The notes beneath the pieces were generated by a model. That model saw only the letters and a program-made list of their open reading frames with translations. It had not been told where the DNA came from and searched no databases. Of a stretch of DNA of 64,000 bases, positions 45,778-53,285 are shown piece by piece. Each line of letters opens with the position of its first letter. Position 1 is the stretch's first letter. This DNA comes from Mermis nigrescens. Lineage: Eukaryota > Nematoda > Enoplea > Mermithida > Mermithidae. The stretch is from contig JAVLUZ010000341.1 of NCBI GenBank assembly GCA_036768485.1, forward strand, positions 1,915,658-1,979,657, given 5' to 3'. Made by a program: the position numbers and the translations under genes.

Positions 45778-46186
45778 ATGCATGTTCAATTTACTCCCAA
45801 CAATTACAACATTTGGCTGGAATATTATACAGGGCAGGCTGCCCAAACTGGTTATGGATTGGATGGGTTTAAGGGCATCCCATACCAGCGGGGCGTTGGT
45901 CTTGGCAACTTTTTCCGCTCCCTATTCAGAATGGCCATCCCTGTTTTGCAATCAATTGGTAAGCAAGTTGGAAAGCATGCTTTAGTTGCAGGTTCAAATA
46001 TAGCATCCGATTTGGCCCAGGGAAAACCTCTTTTTAGTCTACTAAAAAGCATTCAAAGCGAGAAGCTGCCCAACTTTTTGATGAAGTATCTCATGCCCTA
46101 GAACATCAGCAAGGAGAGGGTCTTGGTAGTCACCCAAAGTCTATAAATACTAATGCACTTGATGCGTTTTCTAAAAAAACATGGCT
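45778..46186 (+). pseudogene. pVI-like minor virion protein
   Basis: Start placed at the ATG after the TATA box, not at the earlier in-frame ATG at 45670, which lies in the previous gene. The Gly-rich stretch GIPYQRGVGLGNFFRSLFR, then PVLQSIGKQVGKHALVAGSN and IASDLAQGKP, is the pattern of the Polinton protein likened to adenovirus pVI/pX: amphipathic helix plus a basic tail, thought to act in membrane lysis and protease activation. A frameshift in the A-run near 46046 moves the tail to another frame where it ends GEGLGS; that tail runs over the next TATA box. Confidence 0.65.
46140..46151 (+). promoter_or_regulatory. TATA-type promoter of major capsid gene
   Basis: TCTATAAATACT, TATA 39 bp before the ATG at 46181. 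Confidence 0.78.
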
Positions 46187-47474
46187 CTCATAGACGTAAA
46201 ATCTATTCCGAGTACTAAAACTGAGTTAGACCTTTTCACGGTCCCTCCTACCCAAGTGGTAGTAAAGCGTGGCTTTTGGCATGAAATACAACCAACGCAT
46301 CCCATAACTAATGAGGGACCATATGAATTTAGAATACCTCCTGATCCTCATTATATTCAGCTGAACAAAAATTACATTTATATGCTACTAAGAATTAAAA
46401 AAACCAACAGTTGCTGCAGGATCAGTAGTACCTGACTATGCACTTATCAATCTTATTGGTAAAACTTTTTTCAAGCAAGTAAAATGTTTTCTAGGAGGCC
46501 GTTTAGTTTTTGACAGCTCCGATAAATAAGCATATAGATCTTATTTTGAAACTGAATTAAATTATGGATTTGATGCAAAGCATTCACACTTACAGGCAGC
46601 ATTATATTTTCATGATGGCAGCATTAATGTTGACACAAAAGATAGTGAATCATTCAAAAAGCGAGCTGCTATGTTTAAAGATGAAAATTTTGTAGAAGTT
46701 GTGGCTCCACTGCATATTGATATATTCTTGCAAGATAGGTATTTAGTCAATTTTACCAATTTTTGCTTAGAATTACACAGAAATAGTAATGCATTTACTT
46801 TACAGTGCTTTGAAGATGTTAACTTAGATTTGAAAGTCACTCAAATGAAATTTTTTATTCAAAAAGTTGAGGGTTTGGACACAGTAAATTTAGCTCTAGA
46901 GCAAACAATGCTTTCATACACAGCCAAATATCCTATAACGCGTGTAGCTATCACTAACTTGCATATATCAAACCCTGCTAGGGAAACGCCAAATTATACA
47001 TTGTTCACTGGTCAGCTACCTAGACGTATTGTATTTGCTTGTGTTGAAGGCAGCGCTTATCGAGGCAATCTAGCAAAATCGCCTTTCAACTTCAAACCTT
47101 TCAGCATATATGATGCAAAAGTAACGTGTGGGGGTATAACCTACCCTGCTTACCCACTTGGCATTGCATTCAAACACGATAGGTACTTGCAAGCCTATAA
47201 TCAAATGTATGATGCACTCGATATAGGCCGTGAAGGTAATTTCATTAGCAGAGATAAGTTTAAGACAAGTCACTGCTTTTTTGTATTCGACTTGACACCT
47301 GATGCAGATGATGAGGGGTATTGGGATCTAGCACATGAAGGAACAACAAGCATAAATGTAAGGTTTGCTGATAATTTGCCTGATTCTGGCATAGAAATCA
47401 TTATAAATGCTGAATTTGATAATTTAATAATGATTGATAAAAATCGAAATACATTTCATGACTATAGTGCATAA
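46181..47474 (+). pseudogene. Double-jelly-roll major capsid protein
   Basis: Main shell protein of Polinton/adintovirus capsids. About 430 codons, close to family length. N-terminus with DLFTVPPTQVVV and IQPTHPIT, then YEFRIPPDPHYIQL; middle with SFKKRAAMFK and VVAPLHIDIFLQDRYL; C-terminal half with LPRRIVFACV, NLAKSPFNFKPF, FKHDRYLQAYNQMYDAL, CFFVFDLTPDADDE and the closing IIINAEFDN. These are classic Polinton MCP signatures. Breaks: a frameshift in the A-run near 46400 and an in-frame TAA at 46527-46529; 46671-47474 is open. A weak ATTATAAATGC near its end is the only candidate promoter for the next gene. Confidence 0.92.
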
Positions 47475-47476
47475 AC

Positions 47477-47902
47477 ATGAATACTATGGAAGTATTTAAA
47501 ATTCTTGAACGTAATATCAAAATGGATATGTTCTTTGGGCATTTTTCCATTAGACCGCGTACCACCTATAAAAACTATCCTGCAGCTATAGTGGTTAATT
47601 TGGATGCTAGCAATGAGCCTGGTTCACACTGGGTTGCTTTGTATTTTGTAAGCAAGAAACGCTGTGACTATTTTGATAGCTATGGCTTAGAGCCACCTGT
47701 GCAATTGAAGCATTATATTTCTGATAATGTGCTTTCATTTACATACAATAATGTCCAAACACAAGAGCTTTTTTCCATTAGTTGTGGACATATGTCCATC
47801 TACTTCCTCTTATGCAGGAGTAATGATGTTCCCTTCAAAAATATTGTTCTATCTACGCTGAGCAAAAAAATTTATAAATACTTTGATAAGCTTAAATTGT
47901 AA
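47477..47902 (+). CDS. Adenain-like cysteine protease (maturation protease), 141 aa
   Basis: Processes virion precursors. Uninterrupted. Catalytic set in the order of the Ulp1/adenain clan: His51 in GSHWVALYF, Asp67 in YFDSYGL, Gln96 in VQTQELF, Cys103 in SISCGHMS. Length is typical of compact Polinton proteases. It starts 2 bp after the capsid stop and has no good TATA box (nearest TATAAA 75 bp upstream inside the capsid gene), so it may share the capsid transcript. Its last codons include the penton promoter. Confidence 0.9.
   Translation: MNTMEVFKILERNIKMDMFFGHFSIRPRTTYKNYPAAIVVNLDASNEPGSHWVALYFVSKKRCDYFDSYGLEPPVQLKHYISDNVLSFTYNNVQTQELFSISCGHMSIYFLLCRSNDVPFKNIVLSTLSKKIYKYFDKLKL
47871..47882 (+). 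promoter_or_regulatory. TATA-type promoter inside the protease 3' end
   Basis: TTTATAAATACT read as IYKY by the protease frame; TATA 32 bp before the ATG at 47905. Confidence 0.75.
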
Positions 47903-47904
47903 AA

Positions 47905-48683
47905 ATGGATACTAAACAATTCTATTTAACGCTTCCGAGCAATTCACAGGAAGCCAATACTGCGGCTACATTTGTAACTGGCCTGCCAAGGCAAATTAGA
48001 TTATCTGGCGATTGGGAAGTTGGTTTAGCTGAGATAATTTATGCTAATACATGGCACAATGTTGCTGAGGATCAGAATATGATACAATTTTATGATTTAA
48101 AAAATAATGTACGAGTAAAATTGCCTTATTCCTAGAGCTAGATACCAAAATATACACGATCTTATTAAAACAATCAGTTAGGGAATGAAAATGGTTAGTC
48201 AAAATGAAAAATTTGAATATACTGAGTACCTGACTTTCAAGTATCATGAAAATAAGAAATTTTGTCATATAGTAATTAACACTGCATACATTAAAAGCTT
48301 AAAGCTAACAAATCATTTGATGTATATGTTAGGCTTTTTAGATAGTCAGCTTAAAAATGTAAATTATACTCTTGCACAAGAAGTGACCATAGCTGCCCAT
48401 CAACTCTCCTAACATGCTAGGCGGAATGCACAATTTTTATGTTTATTGTGATATAATTGAGCCTCTGATTGTTGGAAACATTTTTGCACAACTTTTGCAG
48501 GTTGTAAACATTGAAGGAAAATACATGGATATTGTAAACCATGCATATATTAGCCCACACTATATACCCATGCTGAAGAAATCATTTAACACAATTGAAA
48601 TAAATATCAAAACGGATCAAAATCAGCTTGTACCATTTGAATTCGGCAAAACTATCGTAAAATTGCATTTTAGACACCAATAG
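47905..48683 (+). pseudogene. Penton-type (single-jelly-roll) minor capsid protein, broken
   Basis: Forms the capsid vertices in Polintons. N-terminus FYLTLPSNSQE and LSGDWEVGLAEI then NTWHNV is characteristic. The frame breaks at 48135, resumes about 48185-48412 (FKYHENKKF, MYMLGFLD), and shifts again near 48405 into MLGGMHNFYVYCDIIEP and FEFGKTIVKLHFRHQ, which matches the family C-terminus. About 258 codons over all, a normal length. The TAG stop overlaps the following TATA box. Confidence 0.85.
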
Positions 48684-48694
48684 ACTATAAATAA
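48683..48694 (+). promoter_or_regulatory. TATA-type promoter of the glycoprotein gene
   Basis: GACTATAAATAA, TATA 38 bp before the ATG at 48724, overlapping the penton stop codon. Confidence 0.7.
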
Positions 48695-48723
48695 AACCTA
48701 TGTAGGTTACATATAATACAAAA

Positions 48724-48839
48724 ATGATTTTCTTGTTGGTGCTCTTACATTCCACATATGGGGTTGATCCATGTATATGACAATGAGTTATGGTAATTTG
48801 CCATAATTTAGCAGACTATAGTAGCATGTCACACTCTGC
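48724..48839 (+). pseudogene. 5' end of a secreted/membrane glycoprotein gene, cut by the TIR
   Basis: Opens with a signal-peptide-like MIFLLVLLHSTYG. Two stops follow (near 48779-48788). The stretch MVICHNLADYSS (48790 on) is homologous, at DNA and protein level, to 51322 on in the separate relic (MVVCHNLADCST), which continues into a full ectodomain and a membrane anchor. Here homology ends at 48839, the exact inner edge of the right inverted repeat, so the gene was replaced by TIR sequence. Confidence 0.7.
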
Positions 48840-48996
48840 AAAAATACAAAAAGTTCTAGTGCCCAACTACCAAATAAAAGTATATTATAATAATATTTTG
48901 TTTTTTCAAGGACCTGTGGCTGATAAGGTGCTTGATTTACATGCTGCTAATAATCATCATTATGATCTGATTACAAAAATGCCTCAAGTGCTGTAA
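48840..48996 (+). pseudogene. Duplicate PolB piece carried in the right TIR
   Basis: Same segment as the left-arm PolB fragment (LVPNYQIKVYYNN ... HHYDLITKMPQVL), with TAA inside GTAAGT as on the left. It has no PolB upstream part on this side. Confidence 0.85.
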
Positions 48997-49094
48997 GTTT
49001 TTTTCCTCCAAAAACAGTGCTTTGGTGGTGCATGTGACCCGTGCAAATCCTCTCATTCTATGCTCATGCTTAAAAAGCAGCAAAAAAATGTAAT

Positions 49095-49225
49095 GTACAG
49101 TGTAAAGAGGAGTAAAGTTGTGTGAAGTGTAAAGTAGTGTAAAGTGTAAACTTGCATAAAGTAGTGTAAAGTGTAAAGTGGTGTAAAGTAGTGTGAAGTG
49201 TAAAGCAGTGTAAAGTGTAAAGTGG
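49095..49225. repeat. GTGTAAAG array in right TIR
   Basis: Mirror of 40262-40390; about fourteen GTGTAAAGYNG units. Confidence 0.85.
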
Positions 49226-49722
49226 TTAACCATTCCATTCTTATCCTATTCCTATCATAGGCCTACCTTATACTACCCTCCTTTGCCCCCTCTTATCCTA
49301 AGTGTAAAGAGAAGGCGCTAAGGAACCCTTGTTGGTGGCCCCTCCCCTGGGACAATTTTTTTGAAAGTTCCCAAACTCCCTCCCCCAAGGACCAAAATTC
49401 CCAAACTACCCCCATCCCTATAAACAACTTTTTGAAAGTTCCCAAACTACCTCCACTTCCCTAGGGACTTTAGAAAATTCCCAAACTACCCCCTTCCCCC
49501 AGGGATAAGTTTTTGAAAGTTCCGGAACTACCTCATCCCCCAGGGACAACTATTTTTTTTGGCAAAATACCCAGGGCGCATTCAGGGCACAACCCAAACC
49601 CCCGCCTATATTATAACACAGGGAACCCCCTCAGGGCGCACATTCTCAGAGCCAGGGGGCACATTTCAACCCCCATTTTCCAACTGCCTACCACAGCCGC
49701 CTATACTATAACACAGGAAGAA

Positions 49723-49775
49723 ATTTCCCGAACCTAGTTCCCAAACTATTAGTTCCGGAACTACTAGTTCCGAAC
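49723..49775. promoter_or_regulatory. Terminal palindrome cluster (right)
   Basis: Mirror of 39711-39768: CCTAGTTCC, TATTAGTTCCGGAACTACTA, AGTTCCGAAC. Confidence 0.5.
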
Positions 49776-49791
49776 ACGCCAGGGTCACAGG

Positions 49792-50057
49792 CATATGTGG
49801 GCAGCAAGAAAATTCTGGGGGGGGGGTGCAAGATTTTTTGAAGGTCAAAAAATGGCCTTAAAAATGGTGGTATGGCGATAAAAACACCATTTTTCGACGT
49901 TTCTCATCAAGCACTATCCATTGGCATCAAAAAATTGCAGAAAAAAACGAAAAAAATTTTCAAAAATTGAATTCTGGGGGGGGGGTATTTTTGATTTCTG
50001 GGGGGGTATTTTGGTTTCTGGGGGTGCATACCCCCCAAACCCCCACGCCCAGGTGTG
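49792..50057. mobile_element. hAT-type MITE, family A, abutting the Polinton
   Basis: Ends CATATGTGGGCAGC and GCCCAGGTGTG. It begins where the right TIR ends; no clean target duplication because the next MITE follows after one base. Confidence 0.85.
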
Positions 50058-50058
50058 C

Positions 50059-50324
50059 CATAGGTGGGCAGCACCGAAATTCTGGGGGGGGTAAAAAATT
50101 GTTAAAGGTCAAAAAAAGGTCCTAAAAGTGGTTGTAAGGAAAAAAAACACCATTTTTTGACATTTCTTGTCAAGCAATATTCAATGGCATCAAAAAATAG
50201 CCAAAAAAGCAAAAAAAAATTTCAAAATTTGAATTCTGGGGGGGGTATTTTGATTTCTGTAGGGAGTATTTCAATTTCTGAGGGGTGCATACCCCCCAAA
50301 CCCCCTCCCCCAAGCCTACGTGTG
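50059..50324. mobile_element. hAT-type MITE, family A (second of a tandem pair)
   Basis: Ends CATAGGTGGGCAGC and GCCTACGTGTG; a diverged subfamily (GGTAAAAAATTG, GGCATCAAAAAATAGCC). Confidence 0.8.
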
Positions 50325-50368
50325 GATGTCACCCTAAGACCAAAACATGCTTGACTGATGACTCATTG

Positions 50369-51081
50369 TAACATAGGATTGGTATTATCTTCAAGAATCG
50401 TGCAAATATACGATGCTTGGAACGTATGAATCTTCTTTAAATTATCCATATCTAATTATAAAAGACTTACAGAGTAGTTTTACTATTATTTGTTGTATTC
50501 ATGACTGTAAACTTATAGCAGCATATATGACCCTTCAAGGCATTGTGATAAAAATAATTCATAATAAGGATAATCTAGTAATGGTACGTCTATATGATAA
50601 AGTGCACATAAATTACACGTATCCTGTAAGTAAGGCAAAGGAAGCAGAACAACCCAACCCCAAAGACCCAAAACTTCAATATCTTGAGCAACGTTTACTC
50701 AAAATTGAGCAGAAAAGCTTCCAAATTGTATGGATCAAAATTTGTAGAGCAACTGATTGGCCTTTGATACAACATTAGGAGCTCGAGCTCTGCTCGGACA
50801 TCAGGATATTCATGCTAGTTTTGCTGGAGACGTTCCTATGATATGTGAATGCCAGAAAATTAATAGCACTAAGATTTTTTTGGGATTAAAAAGTAAAAGA
50901 CATGTGTTACAAAGATCTTCTGGTCGAGACAGAAAAAGGCTTATATTTCGTTTCTCCAGGAACATCTGATTTAGTCCAAAATTCTATTGAAATTCCATGT
51001 AATACTCGGATACATGGCATATATAAGCAGGAGCACACAGGAAAATATATGGGAGTAGCAGGAGTGCTACTACATGGCTAG
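50369..51081 (+). pseudogene. Envelope/fusogen-like glycoprotein relic
   Basis: Open from 50369; frames change near 50757 and 50905 and a TAG ends it at 51079-51081. After a Cys-containing part (IICCIHDCKL) and a charged helical stretch (LQYLEQRLLKIEQKSFQ) comes IKICRATDW, then ARALLGHQDIHASFAGDV with MICECQKI, then ETEKGLYFVSPGTSDL and HTGKYMGVAGVLLHG. The order helix, W, ARALLG..DI...AGD...C resembles the envelope glycoproteins shared by chuviruses and some LTR elements; this is recognition by pattern only. It may belong to the Polinton-like relic (51256-52530) or to the gag at 37.7 kb. Signal peptide and anchor not found in this piece. Confidence 0.4.
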
Positions 51082-51255
51082 AAGTGCCTACTTTGAAGTT
51101 CAACCCATGACATTGATGTTTCATTGTTTGTCAATATTATTATTCAATATTTTCCACAGTTGTGAGCAATAGCCCGAGTAGTTGATTAGTACTACACACA
51201 CAAAACAGAGCGGAAGATCTGGGAAACCGATGTGGGTAAAATTTTGCTCACGTAA

Positions 51256-51699
51256 TGGTGGAAGGCAGCATTCCCATTACACAGGGTTGATGCATACTGT
51301 TATCATTATGCAAATGAGTCTATGGTAGTGTGTCATAATTTAGCAGATTGTAGTACACTTCCAAGATCAGTCCAAAACATAGTTTTGATAGACAACTGTG
51401 ATGTTCAAGTTTCTGATTGGAAAAATTTGACAACATTCTTACCAAAACTTGAGTCTATGAAATTTGTGCCTAAATGTAAAAGCTGTTTGAAAATTGATGA
51501 GCATTTTAATGGAATAAAAATTGAAGGCAGGTGTTTGGAAAGCGACATGAAATACAGGCATAAAGACAATTTGAATATCATTTTAAATGAGATTTTGAGT
51601 TGTATTGCGATGTTATGCACTCTAACCATCCTCTACATTATACGCTTTATTAAAAATGATATCTTAAAGCATCATGTGACAGTCAAAATAGCAATATAG
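51256..51699 (+). pseudogene. LRR-like type I membrane glycoprotein, more complete copy of the Polinton gene
   Basis: Open for 148 codons from just after a TAA at 51253. Contains CYHYANESMVVCHNLADCS, PRSVQNIVLIDNCDVQVSDW, NLTTFLPKLESMKFVPKC and SC/C positions that look like one or two leucine-rich repeats capped by Cys pairs, then a single membrane span (ILSCIAMLCTLTILYIIRFI, near codons 119-138) and a short basic cytoplasmic tail. Homologous to the start of the glycoprotein gene at 48764-48839. The signal peptide region is degenerate here and no TATA box precedes it. Function unknown; a surface protein is likely. Confidence 0.55.
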
Positions 51700-51908
51700 T
51701 CATTGCATATTTGAGCCAAGTAGTGCTAGTGACCCTCCCCCAAGGCTGGACGCATTCAAAAAAAAATTTGGGCAAAATCCATCCATCCTGGCGCAAGCAT
51801 TGTCAATTTAATGCTATTGCTTCAGCAGTCAACAAAATGCATCAATCATAAAAAATGCTTCGCCAATGCGCGATATTACTTGTCTCTTCATTAGTGGTGG
51901 GCAGCCAC

Positions 51909-52173
51909 CACACCTGGGCGTGAGGGGGGTTTGGGGGTATGCACCCCCCAGAAACCAAAATACCCCCCCCAGAAATCAAAGTACCCCCCAGAATTCAATT
52001 TTTGAAAATTTTTTTTGTGTTTTTCGCAATTTTTTGATGCCAATGGATAGTGCTTGATGAGAAACGTCGAAAAATGGTGTTTTTATCGCCATACCACCAT
52101 TTTTAAGGTCATTTTTCGACCTTCAAAAAAATCTTGCACCCCCTTCCCCGAATTTTCTTGCTGCCCACGTATG
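51909..52173. mobile_element. hAT-type MITE, family A (copy with perfect duplication)
   Basis: Ends CACACCTGGGCGTG and CCCACGTATG; GCAGCCAC duplicated exactly at 51901-51908 and 52174-52181. Confidence 0.92.
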
Positions 52174-52393
52174 GCAGCCACCATTCTTTTTCTATATTAA
52201 GTGTGCGCCTCAGAATTATCAATTTAATGCTATTGTTGCTTCGCCAGTCAACAATATGCGCTTATTAAAAATTCCAAACAGGCTGCCAAAGCACTTATTA
52301 TAAATTTGCTGCCAATGCACAATATTATATTCATCATGTTTCAGTCTATGTTGCTTCACCAATGCATGATAGCATATGTTTATTCCTCGGCTT

Positions 52394-52530
52394 GCACTTC
52401 CCTGCCCCCCCCCCACGCCTCATCATTGTGCCCTGAGAGAAAAGCCAGGGTGCTAGCAGGGTGCTCCTCCGCCTATGCTATAACACAGGAGAGGCTGCTT
52501 CTCTGTGATTGGGTGGGCGGGGCCTATAAC
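52394..52530. repeat. Polinton TIR-like remnant
   Basis: TGTGCCCTGAG, CCAGGGTGC and CCGCCTATGCTATAACACAG followed by GCCTATAACACA recall boxes of the intact TIRs (GCGCCCTGAG; CCGCCTATACTATAACACAG at 49700-49719). Spacing is not the same, so this is a diverged or rearranged end. Confidence 0.5.
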
Positions 52531-52971
52531 ACAAAACATAGCTGTATATACTTTGTGTTGCATGCTAGGGAACCAGGCTTTACTACTGCTGAGCATAGTA
52601 TACAAATTACAGGAAAAATTAAAGAGGAAAATGCTTCGGGGAAAAATTGTTACTTGTTTGTGCACAAAGTTTTGAATGAATGACCGGCCTTGTCACACAA
52701 AAGTATGGTTAGTTAATAGGTTATTCTTAGTATGGATAACCAGTTAGCAATAAATGCTCTCAATACTAGACTTCACAAACACAAAAATGTGTATTATCAG
52801 GCCTGAATTCAAAGAAGGGCAAGGGGGCTGCCTCTCCTGTGATGAAAAAATTTTTTGTTTCTCCCAAGAATCCTACAAAGGGAAAAATGGAAAATTGGCA
52901 AAATGTGTCTAAAACACTGGCAAAACAGGTTTTTAGCGTACTTTTTAATTAGCAAACTCAAATTTTTCTGA
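52531..52971. other. Non-coding stretch
   Basis: A frame to 52683 passes through the TIR-like remnant (ends CYLFVHKVLNE); no motif recognised. Confidence 0.35.
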
Positions 52972-53285
52972 TGCTCTGCACTGAATTCATTGTTGATGTA
53001 TATTTTTGTCTTCTAAACCGCTGAAAATTGCTCAAATTTGAGTTAGACATAAGGAGCATGTGACTTTCTTACCAGCGCTGTGCAGTGGCTTCTTTGTTCA
53101 GCTATAGTTTTTGCCTTCTAGCTCACTCAAAACAGGTCAAATTTAACTTAATGACATGGAAACCATGAAATTTTTCCAGCGCTTTGCACCGGATTGATAT
53201 TTATACACTTTTTGTCTTCTAGCCCACTCAAAATTGCTCATATTTGAACCTGACATGCAGAATATGTCAATTCTTTTGCACTTGG
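52972..53285. repeat. ~105-bp tandem repeat, three units
   Basis: Units share GCNNTGCACYGRATT..., TTTTTGTCTTCTARNCC, ACTCAAAATTGCTCAAATTTGA and GACATAWGGA; starts near 52972, 53082 and 53187. Confidence 0.7.

Larger units (their letters stand above)
39691..49791. mobile_element. Maverick/Polinton element, 10 kb, with a TBP gene
   Basis: Two ~950-bp inverted repeats enclose thirteen gene relics: PolB N-terminus(-), zinc-ribbon protein(+), helical protein(+), integrase(+), TBP(-), packaging ATPase(+), two small conserved proteins(+), pVI-like(+), major capsid(+), adenain-like protease(+), penton-type minor capsid(+), start of a secreted/membrane glycoprotein(+). The capsid, protease, ATPase and retroviral-type integrase together are diagnostic of Polintons/adintoviruses. 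Typical members are 15-20 kb with complete PolB; this one is short and lacks the exonuclease and polymerase domains. No 6-bp target duplication could be confirmed because MITEs abut the right end; edges are uncertain by about 10 bp. Confidence 0.93.
48840..49791. repeat. Polinton right terminal inverted repeat
   Basis: Mirror of 39691-40645. Starts with 154 bp of PolB coding sequence in sense orientation (LVPNYQIKVYYNN to HHYDLITKMP), then the TTTACAC array as GTGTAAAG units (49095-49225), the C-rich units (49340-49560) and the palindrome cluster. Two MITEs abut its outer end, blurring the last few bases. Confidence 0.92.

Noticed and set aside
39690..49797. 6-bp target duplication for the Polinton
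   Set aside because: CCTGCA on the left and CACAGG on the right do not match as direct repeats; they match as inverted repeat and so belong to the TIR, and MITEs hide the right flank.
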